This document shows positions 41,143 to 48,575 of a stretch of 64,000 nucleotides of DNA, in pieces. The DNA comes from Oscillospiraceae bacterium. Lineage in GTDB: Bacteria > Bacillota > Clostridia > Oscillospirales > Oscillospiraceae. The position numbers and the translations under genes are program-made. Location of the stretch: the NCBI GenBank assembly GCA_017469115.1, contig JAFUGY010000093.1, positions 1 through 64,000 on the forward strand, given 5' to 3'. Below the pieces are notes generated by a model. It ran no database searches. It was given only the letters and a program-made list of their open reading frames with translations, and was not told the DNA's origin. How positions within the stretch are numbered: the stretch's first letter is position 1; every line of letters starts with the position of its first letter.

Positions 41143-42231
41143 TCCGGTGATGGTAATGATATTGCCGTCAAATATACTGTCGGTGTTATTCGGCTCCGGC
41201 TCAATGTTACTTCCGGTGTCGGGATTTTGCTGCGGTTCCGGATCTGGGGCAGGAGGCGGGGGATCTGCCGGAAGGGCATTCTCCGGTTCAGTGGAAGATG
41301 CAGGTGTATTCTCGTTCGGTGCCGGTTCTTCCACACCGGCAGATGGCTGCGATTCGGGCTCTGTTGGGGCATCCTCATGAGTGGGGGGTTCTTCTTCCCA
41401 GATTGCCCGCCAGGCTTCCTCAATTTCTTTCCGGTGTTGTTCTTCCGCTTCCGCTTTTGAAATTGCCCCGGCGTCCGGGATGAAGGCGGGAGGAGGAGTT
41501 GGAGTGGGAGAGGCATTTTTTGCCTGTTCGGCGGCAATACGCTCCTCTTCGGCCATCCGCTCGGCCAGTGCCAGCGCATCCAATCGTTCCTGTTCTTCAA
41601 TAACAGAGAGCGAAAGCTTTTCTTCTGCGCCGACGATTCGGCGCATTACACAGCGGTGGGTTTCCAGATAGTCTGTCAACTTCGTGATGACAACGTCGTT
41701 GGCGGAATCCATCGCATGGATGAATTTTCCGTCTCCGATATAAATCCCCACGTGATTGATGTAGGAGTTTGTAATCCAGGAGAAACAGATGATGTCGCCG
41801 GGGAGGAGATCCGCCTTTGTTTTCACTTCGATTCCGTTCAGCGCCTGATCAGCGGCAACGCGATTGAGCTTGTATCCGAACTGCCGGAATACATAGTAAA
41901 CCAGCCCGGAACAGTCAAACCCCGTGGAAGGATCCATCCCGCCGTAGTTGTAGCGATACCCGTTAAACTGAAGGGCATACTGTGCAATTTCCTCTCCCTC
42001 ATACGGCACAGGAGTAGGCGAGGGGGAGGGAGTGGGCGACGGTGTCGGCCGTGGTGTGGGAGGAACGGAAGGTGACGGATCCGGCGAAGGGGCCTTTTCT
42101 GTGGGCAGACCTGAAAGATACTCTGCTTTTGCATCCGAAAAGGGAACGGGCACGCTTCTGCCGGTGCAGGAAGAGGAAAAAAGGAGCGCAGCCATAAGAA
42201 CTACAACAATGGGAATCAGCCTCTTTTTCAC
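41140..42231 (-). CDS. NlpC/P60 peptidoglycan hydrolase lipoprotein
   Basis: The 363-residue product begins with a GTG start at 42231, seven bases after AAAGGAG, and has a signal helix with lipobox cysteine (SSSC). A Ser/Pro/Thr linker (PSPTPSPSPTP) leads to the NlpC/P60 domain with catalytic cysteine in FDCSGLVYYVF near residue 105 and histidine in INHVGIYIGDG near 160. The long C-terminal tail (Glu/Ala-rich coiled coil, then Pro/Glu-rich) is low complexity. It should cut gamma-D-Glu-meso-diaminopimelate or similar stem peptide bonds at the cell surface. Confidence 0.9.
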   Translation of the reverse strand: MKKRLIPIVVVLMAALLFSSSCTGRSVPVPFSDAKAEYLSGLPTEKAPSPDPSPSVPPTPRPTPSPTPSPSPTPVPYEGEEIAQYALQFNGYRYNYGGMDPSTGFDCSGLVYYVFRQFGYKLNRVAADQALNGIEVKTKADLLPGDIICFSWITNSYINHVGIYIGDGKFIHAMDSANDVVITKLTDYLETHRCVMRRIVGAEEKLSLSVIEEQERLDALALAERMAEEERIAAEQAKNASPTPTPPPAFIPDAGAISKAEAEEQHRKEIEEAWRAIWEEEPPTHEDAPTEPESQPSAGVEEPAPNENTPASSTEPENALPADPPPPAPDPEPQQNPDTGSNIEPEPNNTDSIFDGNIITITG

Positions 42232-42274
42232 GGCATGGCTCCTTTCGTAAGAAAATTGTAAAAATAATGTAGCC

Positions 42275-42303
42275 ATTTTACCACAAATAACCCCGTTATA
42301 CAA
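42275..42303 (-). promoter_or_regulatory. sigma-70 promoter of the NlpC/P60 gene
   Basis: On the minus strand TTGTAT (42303-42298), 17-base spacer, TAAAAT (42280-42275). Confidence 0.6.
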
Positions 42304-42344
42304 GAGAAAACAGAGAAAAAGTGAACTTTTCAGTTGGATTTTCG

Positions 42345-42373
42345 TTGACATAATTCTGCTTCTGTGGTAGGAT
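42345..42373 (+). promoter_or_regulatory. sigma-70 promoter of the surface-protein operon
   Basis: TTGACA (42345-42350), 17-base spacer, TAGGAT (42368-42373); divergent from the NlpC/P60 promoter. Confidence 0.7.
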
Positions 42374-42422
42374 ATCATGTATTAAAGTGGGTTTGATCCC
42401 ATGAATCACGGAGGAACAAGAG

Positions 42423-43544
42423 ATGGCGAAGAACACTCCTGACGCTGAAGATATCTTTCGGAAGACTGAAGATGAGATGAGTGATATAGAAAAAATGATG
42501 GCCGAAATCCTGAACGAGACCGATGAAGCCGGGCGGAGAAAATCTGCAGTCAACAAGGCTGAAGGAGCTGAGGCAGAGAAAAAAGCAGCATATGCTTCTC
42601 CCGCGCCTCCTCCGAGAACCAGAAAGGTCTCTTCCGGCGCATCCTCCGGCAACCGCGTGGAAAAGGCGGTTCCGGATAATCGGCAGAATGCCGAAGTGTC
42701 TGCAAAGCAGAATCGCAGCCGGAAGCTGGAACGGGAGAAAAACATCCGAGAAGCATCGAAAAAACGTAGTCTGGCGCCCGTTATCGTAGCGCTTGTGCTG
42801 ATTGCACTTTTCGTGGTAGGAGCGCTGGTTTATACCAAGATGTTTGAGGATATTCGTCTCCGCAGGGAAGCAACGCAGACAAGCGTTTCCACCGCTGTGG
42901 CAGCGGATGAGGAAGATACGGATCCGGAAGCCACTTCGGCACCCGAAGTTTCCTTCCCTCCTGACATGGTGTTCCCCACGCCGGAATCCCAGGCGGATAT
43001 CGAGGCAGGGAATGTGCATGTTGTGCCACCCTCCGAGCCACTGGTGATTTTGTCCGACACCCGTACACCGGAACCCGCTCCGGAAGGGGAGGAAGCCTCC
43101 ATTTCTACGGAAGCACAGCCGGTTTCTTCCGATGCAGAGACGCAGCGGGAGCATACCTATCAGTTCTTTAAAGAAGACAGGAGCTGGACGGATGCCCAGC
43201 AGGCCTGCAAAGATCTCGGCGGATATCTTGCCGTTGTCAGAAATGAAGAAGAACTTCAGAAAGTGATCGCCCTTGCTCAGCAGAACGGCATTGAAAAGGT
43301 CTGGCTGGGATGCCACCGCGAAAACGGGGAGCTTATCTGGGAAAACGGCGAAACCGTTAACTTTTATGTGTGGGGCGCCAATGAGCCCTCCCTTTACGAC
43401 AACGGGGACAAGGTTGCCGAAGATTATCTGCTGCTCTGGCATTTCAACGGTGCCTGGGTGTATAACGACAGCCGAAACGACCCCGTGAGCGATTATCCCG
43501 GCATGTATAGAGGGCAGATCGGTTACGTCTGTGAGTTTGAATAA
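42423..43544 (+). CDS. single-span membrane protein with external C-type lectin domain
   Basis: The 373-residue protein has a charged cytoplasmic head of about 118 residues, a membrane helix (APVIVALVLIALFVVGALV), a Pro/Glu/Thr-rich stalk and a C-terminal C-type-lectin-like domain: SWTDAQQACKDLGGYLAVV near residue 252, VWLGCHRENGELIWENG near 295 and the W-N-D-like VYNDSRND near 345, with GYVCEFE at the end. Bacterial domains of this type bind glycans or proteins. GGAGG lies seven bases before ATG 42423. It is followed by a serine hydrolase and a solute-binding protein in one operon. Confidence 0.83.
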   Translation: MAKNTPDAEDIFRKTEDEMSDIEKMMAEILNETDEAGRRKSAVNKAEGAEAEKKAAYASPAPPPRTRKVSSGASSGNRVEKAVPDNRQNAEVSAKQNRSRKLEREKNIREASKKRSLAPVIVALVLIALFVVGALVYTKMFEDIRLRREATQTSVSTAVAADEEDTDPEATSAPEVSFPPDMVFPTPESQADIEAGNVHVVPPSEPLVILSDTRTPEPAPEGEEASISTEAQPVSSDAETQREHTYQFFKEDRSWTDAQQACKDLGGYLAVVRNEEELQKVIALAQQNGIEKVWLGCHRENGELIWENGETVNFYVWGANEPSLYDNGDKVAEDYLLLWHFNGAWVYNDSRNDPVSDYPGMYRGQIGYVCEFE

Positions 43545-43589
43545 CCGATCGGACGGGTAAACCTATTTCTCAGAAAAGAGGAGTAACAG

Positions 43590-45329
43590 ATGAAGAGAAC
43601 AATCAGAATCATATCGTGGGCTGTGGCAGTTGTGCTATTATGCTCCCTTGGGGCGCAGGCTTTCGCTGCCGAGGCCACCTCTCCTGCAGCGGCGGAGGTT
43701 TCCTCCGCGGGTATCATTGATGCTTCCGAGCTGCAGAAGATGATGGATGATTTCGTTGAGGAATATGGTCTCAACACACGAAACAGAAGCATCAGCATTG
43801 GCTTCTGCTATCTGAAAACCGGCGATACGTGGTATTATAACGTGGATAAATGGTATTACAGCGCCAGCCTTTACAAGGTGCCGGTTGCCATGCTTCTTGC
43901 CGAACGGGAAGTTGCCGGCGAGATTGCGGCTGACACTTATTATGAAAATCAGTATTCCTCCGGCGACCTGGAAACTCTTGAGCGCCGTTCGCTGGTTGAT
44001 TCCAACAACAACACCGGCCATGCCATGGTGGAGTGGATGGGTGGCAGTTATGCAGGCAAATGCGCCGACCAGATCATCAAGTTCACCAACCTGCCCACCA
44101 GCTATTTCAATCAGGATTTCTATGATGTCAGCTACTATAATGTGGAATTCTACACCCAGGTGCTGCAGACGCTTTACAACAATCCGGACAGCTATCCCCG
44201 TGTTCTGGACTATATGAAGCAGGCTCAGCCCGGTGCCTATCTCCGCACCAATCTGGAAGGAACCTATGAGATTGCCCAGAAATACGGCGCCTTCGAAGAA
44301 GTCAAATCCAACCCGACGAAAAACAATAATCATGTGGGTGGTATCATCTATACTCCCAACCCGATTATTGTCACCATTATGTCGGTAAATATGGAAAACT
44401 TCAACAAGCGCATCGGCGATCTCGGCAAGATGTTTGCCGACTATGCACTTCAGCTCGACTCGAGGCTGGCTTCCTATGAAGCCGAGCAGGCGAGAGCACA
44501 GCAGGAAGAGGCCGACAGGCTTGCCAGAGAAGAGCAGGAGAGGCTCCGGCAGGAAGAGGAGCAGCGCAAAGCCGCCGAAGCGGCAATCGTCTCCACTCCG
44601 GTTCCCACGGAAGCTCCCGTGGTTGTTCCCACGGAAGCACCCTCTGCTGTGATTGCATCCCCAGGTAATCCCATTGCCAATCTGAATGCCGGGATCGGTG
44701 CAACCCAGAGAATTATTCTCATAGCTGGCCTCGCGGTGTTTATCGTTGGCCTTGCTCTTTTGCTGGTGGTTCTCAACAGCAAACGCCGCCGCAAAGCCCC
44801 GAAAACCACACGCACGTCCCCCGCGGATGATTATTACGACGATGATGACGAATATCTCGAACCGCCCGAGGTGAAGCGGAGTCCGCGCCGTACTTTCTCT
44901 GCTCGTGACCAAAGCGCAGCCAGCAGCAGGCTCGCTGCAGTTCCCACGGATGACGATTACGGTGACGAATCGGAAGAGGAAGAGCTTGGAGAAGACGCTT
45001 ATGATGACCGGATATATGCCGATGACGGATATGCAGACGACGGATATGCCGATGATGGATATGTCGATGAACAGGAAGGCGAGGCTTATTCCGATACTCC
45101 CGTAACCGGAGCTGCATTTTCGGCAGAGGAGCCGGAAGAAGAGTATCTCACCGATGGGGATTATCTCGAAAACGATACCTTCCTCGACCAGAGTGATTAT
45201 CAGGATTTTCAGACGGATTATGGATATAGCGAATACAGCGCATACGAGACAGAAGTGTATGATAACAAGCCTCAGGAAAAAACCAACAGATTCACCGGCA
45301 CCGGAAACCATTATAAACCGAAACACTGA
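43590..45329 (+). CDS. beta-lactamase-fold serine hydrolase with membrane anchor and acidic tail
   Basis: The 579-residue protein has a signal peptide (cut after AFA), then a class-A-like fold with the S-x-x-K motif SASLYK (S93, K96), an SNN (138-140) in the place of SDN, and NNHVGG in the place of the KTG box. A charged coiled coil (residues 293-335), a Thr/Pro stalk and a membrane helix near 370-395 follow, so the catalytic domain faces outward. The cytoplasmic tail is very acidic and carries three DDGYA/YADDG repeats near residue 475. It could be a carboxypeptidase-like or antibiotic-sensing enzyme. GAGGAG lies before ATG 43590. Confidence 0.75.
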   Translation: MKRTIRIISWAVAVVLLCSLGAQAFAAEATSPAAAEVSSAGIIDASELQKMMDDFVEEYGLNTRNRSISIGFCYLKTGDTWYYNVDKWYYSASLYKVPVAMLLAEREVAGEIAADTYYENQYSSGDLETLERRSLVDSNNNTGHAMVEWMGGSYAGKCADQIIKFTNLPTSYFNQDFYDVSYYNVEFYTQVLQTLYNNPDSYPRVLDYMKQAQPGAYLRTNLEGTYEIAQKYGAFEEVKSNPTKNNNHVGGIIYTPNPIIVTIMSVNMENFNKRIGDLGKMFADYALQLDSRLASYEAEQARAQQEEADRLAREEQERLRQEEEQRKAAEAAIVSTPVPTEAPVVVPTEAPSAVIASPGNPIANLNAGIGATQRIILIAGLAVFIVGLALLLVVLNSKRRRKAPKTTRTSPADDYYDDDDEYLEPPEVKRSPRRTFSARDQSAASSRLAAVPTDDDYGDESEEEELGEDAYDDRIYADDGYADDGYADDGYVDEQEGEAYSDTPVTGAAFSAEEPEEEYLTDGDYLENDTFLDQSDYQDFQTDYGYSEYSAYETEVYDNKPQEKTNRFTGTGNHYKPKH

Positions 45330-45348
45330 TTGTTTGCGAAATCCCGGT

Positions 45349-46143
45349 TTGAAGCGTTGGCTCTGCTTGTTGCTGGTGCTTTGTCTGAGCCTGCCTCTGT
45401 TCGGCTGCGGCGGAGGAACTTCCTATGGGGTCAAAGCCGTGCAGACGTTGGTAGAGCAGCAGTATTCACTGGCTTTCCGGAATAATGACCCTACCATCTA
45501 TTATGTGGTAGCCGCCATCAAAGTGCTTGCCGCTCAGGGAAAGGTTGATGAACTGGCTACAAAATGGCTGGGCGGAAAGTTGATCAATTTTGAAAAGGAT
45601 GCTGCCGCGTTGGATGATCTTCTGGTTCCGAAGGATAAAACTTTTATCATCGGGGTAGATGTGAATTCCTTCCCCTTCGTCTACAGTTCCAACGGAACCC
45701 TATGGGGATTTGATATCGAGCTTGCCATCGCCGTAACGGATCTCCTCGGGTGGACGCTTAAAGAGCAGGTTATTGAGAAGGAAAAGGTCTACGATGAGCT
45801 CGCTTCTGGAAATATTGATTGTGCCTGGGGCGGGATTGCGCTTGACGAGAAGGAGGTCGCTTCCGGAATTTATGCCCGTTACGGCCCATATATCAGCAAC
45901 CAGATTGTCATTGCCACGAGAGACAGCTCCATCGGCAGCAACATGAAAGGCAAGACGCTGGCCATGCCTTCCACCATAGAGGCGATGAATGCGCTCAATT
46001 CCGACAGCCGGCTCGCTTCCCGCCTGGGCAACGTGATTCGGCTTGTCGGCGGCACTATGGAGTGTTTTAACTATCTCTATTCCGGAAAGTGCGATGCCAT
46101 TCTCACCGACAGCACGGCAATTTTGTATTATAATTGCCACTGA
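45349..46143 (+). CDS. solute-binding lipoprotein with circularly permuted family-3 fold
   Basis: From a TTG at 45349 the product is a 264-residue lipoprotein (KRWLCLLLVLCLSLPLFGC, lipid cysteine C20). Residues 98-262 read like the first part of an amino-acid-type SBP_bac_3 protein (TFIIGVDVNSFPFVYSSNG, WGFDIELAIAVTDLLGW, then ILTDSTAILYY), but the protein stops there. The segment that normally closes the fold (EQQYSLAFRNNDP, then VDELATKWLGG) is found before it, at residues 36-75. Both TTG starts (45334, 45349) lack a Shine-Dalgarno, so coupling to the upstream gene, which ends at 45329, is likely. No ABC permease gene is adjacent. Confidence 0.78.
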   Translation: MKRWLCLLLVLCLSLPLFGCGGGTSYGVKAVQTLVEQQYSLAFRNNDPTIYYVVAAIKVLAAQGKVDELATKWLGGKLINFEKDAAALDDLLVPKDKTFIIGVDVNSFPFVYSSNGTLWGFDIELAIAVTDLLGWTLKEQVIEKEKVYDELASGNIDCAWGGIALDEKEVASGIYARYGPYISNQIVIATRDSSIGSNMKGKTLAMPSTIEAMNALNSDSRLASRLGNVIRLVGGTMECFNYLYSGKCDAILTDSTAILYYNCH

Positions 46144-46188
46144 AAACGGATAATTCCTGTTTTTTCGCAGAATTTTGCAAAAAAAGTC

Positions 46189-46217
46189 TTGCAAAGCACA
46201 GAATATAGTGCTATATT
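46189..46217 (+). promoter_or_regulatory. sigma-70 promoter of the rimP-nusA-infB operon
   Basis: TTGCAA (46189-46194), 17-base spacer, TATATT (46212-46217) with extended TGC. Confidence 0.75.
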
Positions 46218-46242
46218 AACCAAGGTAGTAATAAGCTTGTAT

Positions 46243-46268
46243 GAGAGGGTCGCGGCCCTCTCTTTTTT
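46243..46268 (+). terminator. leader terminator/attenuator before rimP
   Basis: GAGAGGG (46243-46249), six-base loop, CCCTCTC (46256-46262), then TTTTTT, about 25 bases past the expected transcription start and 36 bases before rimP. A hairpin here is common in Firmicutes; since NusA affects termination, attenuation is plausible. Confidence 0.8.
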
Positions 46269-46303
46269 AGAGTTTTCAGGCATCTGAGAAAGTGAGAGGT
46301 TTC

Positions 46304-46759
46304 ATGAGTAAAATTACCGACGCTGTAATCGCTTTGGCGCAGCCGGTGGTGGAGGAGGAAGGTTGCTCCCTGTGGGATGTGGAGTATGTGAAAGAAGCCG
46401 GCTCCTACTATCTGCGGGTGTATATTGATAAGCCGGGCGGCGTTTCCATCAATGACTGTGAGGCAATTTCCCGCAGGTTGGACAAGCTTCTGGATGAGGC
46501 AGATCCGATTCCCGACAGTTATATTTTTGAAGTCGGCTCAGCGGGTGCCGAGCGGGAACTGAAGCGTCCCTCCGATTTCGAGGCCTTTCTGGGGAGTGAG
46601 ATTGAAGTGCGTACGTATCGTCCGGTCAACGGGCAGAAGGCTTTTGTCGGTACTCTTGAAAAATATGAAGACGGATCGGTCACTCTTTCCAGCGGAAAGA
46701 AGGAAATCCGCCTTGAAAAACAGGATATAGCTCTTGTAAAGCTGCATGTTTCGTTTTAA
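46304..46759 (+). CDS. rimP: ribosome maturation factor RimP
   Basis: The 151-residue protein matches RimP (YlxS): LWDVEYVKEAGSYYLRVYID near residue 26, VSINDCEAISRRL near 52, SAGAERELKRPSDFEAF near 84, then the C-terminal SH3-like domain. RimP helps mature the 30S subunit. ATG 46304 sits behind GAGAGG; an in-frame GTG at 46292 is less likely. It opens the operon described here. Confidence 0.95.
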   Translation: MSKITDAVIALAQPVVEEEGCSLWDVEYVKEAGSYYLRVYIDKPGGVSINDCEAISRRLDKLLDEADPIPDSYIFEVGSAGAERELKRPSDFEAFLGSEIEVRTYRPVNGQKAFVGTLEKYEDGSVTLSSGKKEIRLEKQDIALVKLHVSF

Positions 46760-46782
46760 TCAGAATGGGAGATGGATCACAA

Positions 46783-47838
46783 ATGAACGCAGAATTTTTT
46801 GAAGCGATTGAAGACATCGAAAAAGAAAAAGGTATTCCCAGAGAATACATGTATGACAAAATCAAGCAGGCTATGCTTGCCGCTTTCCGCCGTGACAACC
46901 CGGAATGCGAAGATAATGTAGAAATTGTTCTCGATGAGGATAAAAAGCAGATCGAGATGCATATCAATAAGCTTGTCGTGGAAGAGGTTACCGACCCCTC
47001 CCATGAAATCCAGATCGAAGCAGCCAAAAAGCTTTCCAAACGTGCCAAAGAGGGTGATATGGTTCACGTCCCCGTAGAGACGAAGAAGTTCGGCCGTATT
47101 GCCGCACAGGCGGCCAAGCAGGTCATCATTCAGGGAATTCGTGAAGCCGAGCGTGGCCTGATATATCAGGAGTTCACTTCCAAAGAGCATGAAATCCTCA
47201 CCGGTGTCGTTTCTCACATCGACCCGAGATCCGGCAGCATCGGCATTCGGATCTCTTCCAACAGCGAATATACCGAAGCGGTTCTTGCTGCCAATGAGAG
47301 AATCAAAACAGAAGCCCTCAAGGAAGGGGACCGTATCAAGGTCTACGTCGTTGAGGTGCGCAATTCTACCCGCGGTCCGCAGGTGCTCATCAGCAGAACC
47401 CATCCCGGCCTTGTAAAGCGCCTTTTTGAGCTGGAAGTACCTGAAATATCCGACGGAACCGTTGAGATTATGTCCATTGCCCGTGAAGCCGGCAGTAGAA
47501 CGAAGATGTCTGTCCGTTCGGAAGATCCGGATGTCGACCCGATCGGTTCCTGTGTTGGGCCCAAGGGTGGTCGCGTTGCCAATATTGTGACGGAACTTGG
47601 CGGCGAAAAGATTGATATTATCAAATACAGCGAAGTTCCGGAAGATTATATCTCTGCCGCCCTTTCTCCTTCTGAAGTGGTCAGCGTTACCATGTCGGAA
47701 GACGGTAAGAGCTGCCGGGTGATTGTGCCGGATGATCAGCTCTCTCTTGCCATTGGCAAAGAAGGGCAGAATGCCCGCCTGGCTGCCAAACTCACCGGAT
47801 ATAAGATTGACATCAAGCCTGTGAGCGAAACCAAATAA
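46783..47838 (+). CDS. nusA: transcription elongation/termination factor NusA
   Basis: The 351-residue protein has the N-terminal RNA-polymerase-binding domain (FFEAIEDIEKEKGIPREYMYD), the S1 domain (ILTGVVSHIDPRSGSIGI near residue 143), and KH domains (GSCVGPKGGRVANI near 255, AIGKEGQNARLAAKLTGYKIDI near the end). It lacks the C-terminal repeats of enterobacterial NusA, as usual in Firmicutes. ATG 46783 was chosen by the usual MNAEFF start; a frame-compatible ATG at 46765 has no ribosome site. Confidence 0.97.
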   Translation: MNAEFFEAIEDIEKEKGIPREYMYDKIKQAMLAAFRRDNPECEDNVEIVLDEDKKQIEMHINKLVVEEVTDPSHEIQIEAAKKLSKRAKEGDMVHVPVETKKFGRIAAQAAKQVIIQGIREAERGLIYQEFTSKEHEILTGVVSHIDPRSGSIGIRISSNSEYTEAVLAANERIKTEALKEGDRIKVYVVEVRNSTRGPQVLISRTHPGLVKRLFELEVPEISDGTVEIMSIAREAGSRTKMSVRSEDPDVDPIGSCVGPKGGRVANIVTELGGEKIDIIKYSEVPEDYISAALSPSEVVSVTMSEDGKSCRVIVPDDQLSLAIGKEGQNARLAAKLTGYKIDIKPVSETK

Positions 47839-47877
47839 CAATCAACAAAAGCAGAGAAGCGGAAGGAGGCGGAATCC

Positions 47878-48150
47878 ATGGCAACGGAAAGAAAAATCCC
47901 GATGAGGCAATGCCTCGGGTGCCGGGAGATGAAGCCCAAGAAGGATCTTTTGCGTGTTGTGAGATCTCCGGAGGGAACCGTCACCATTGACGGAAGAGGA
48001 AAAGCCTCGGGGCGCGGTGCTTACGTCTGCCCGGATCCTGCCTGCCTGAACAAGGCAATCCGGTCGAAGGCGCTGGAGCGTTCTCTCGGAGTCCCGGTAC
48101 CGCAGGAACTTCTGCAGGAACTGCTTTCGGAAGGAGAGAAATTGCCTTGA
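47878..48150 (+). CDS. ylxR: YlxR family RNA-binding protein
   Basis: The 90-residue protein has the family's RQCLGCREMKPKKDLLR near residue 10 and GRGKASGRGAYVCPDPAC near 39. YlxR binds RNase P RNA or tRNA-like structures in the cytoplasm. AAGGAGG precedes ATG 47878. It overlaps the following L7Ae-type gene by four bases (TTGA). Confidence 0.93.
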   Translation: MATERKIPMRQCLGCREMKPKKDLLRVVRSPEGTVTIDGRGKASGRGAYVCPDPACLNKAIRSKALERSLGVPVPQELLQELLSEGEKLP

Positions 48151-48572
48151 GAGAAGATATTCTCGCGTTTCTTGGCCTGATGCGAAAGGCATCGGCGCTG
48201 GCCGTGGGGGAGGAAAACACTTCTGACGCGGTCGGAAAAGGAAAGGCCAGGCTTCTGCTTCTTCCGTGTGACGGAAGAGAAAAATCCGCTGTCCACGCCG
48301 GGCATTTGCTGGAAGGGCATCGTGCTCTCCTGGTTACTATGCCCTTTCCGGAAGAAGAACTGGCAAAAGCAGCAGGAGTCGGGAGATGCACGATGGCAGC
48401 CGTCACGGATCTCGGTTTTGCCAAAGCATTGCTGAAGAAGCTTGTTGCGGAGTTTCCAGGGCAATATGAAGAAAGCCTGAAAGCCGTTACGTTCCGTTAT
48501 GAAAAGGCTCAGCGCAGAAAGAAAGAGAAACCCGGAGTCAGGACAAAGAAGAACTCAGCAGGGGAGGATTAA
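48147..48572 (+). CDS. ylxQ: L7Ae-family K-turn-binding protein YlxQ
   Basis: The 141-residue protein starts at a TTG overlapping the ylxR stop. The L7Ae fold is shown by FLGLMRKASALAVGEEN and, further on, TDLGFAKALL. Members bind kink-turn RNA. The C-terminal 30 residues are basic (Lys/Arg-rich), which is longer than usual. It lies in the standard place between ylxR and infB. Confidence 0.88.
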   Translation: MREDILAFLGLMRKASALAVGEENTSDAVGKGKARLLLLPCDGREKSAVHAGHLLEGHRALLVTMPFPEEELAKAAGVGRCTMAAVTDLGFAKALLKKLVAEFPGQYEESLKAVTFRYEKAQRRKKEKPGVRTKKNSAGED

Positions 48573-48575
48573 ACT

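Noticed and set aside
45016..45063. Short tandem repeat resembling a CRISPR-like or VNTR array
   Set aside because: It is an in-frame codon repeat (YADDG) within a gene; units are only about 15 bases, with no spacers.
43638..45326. 562-codon minus-strand frame opposite the serine hydrolase gene
   Set aside because: Antisense shadow of a low-complexity acidic gene; no start signal or recognisable domain.
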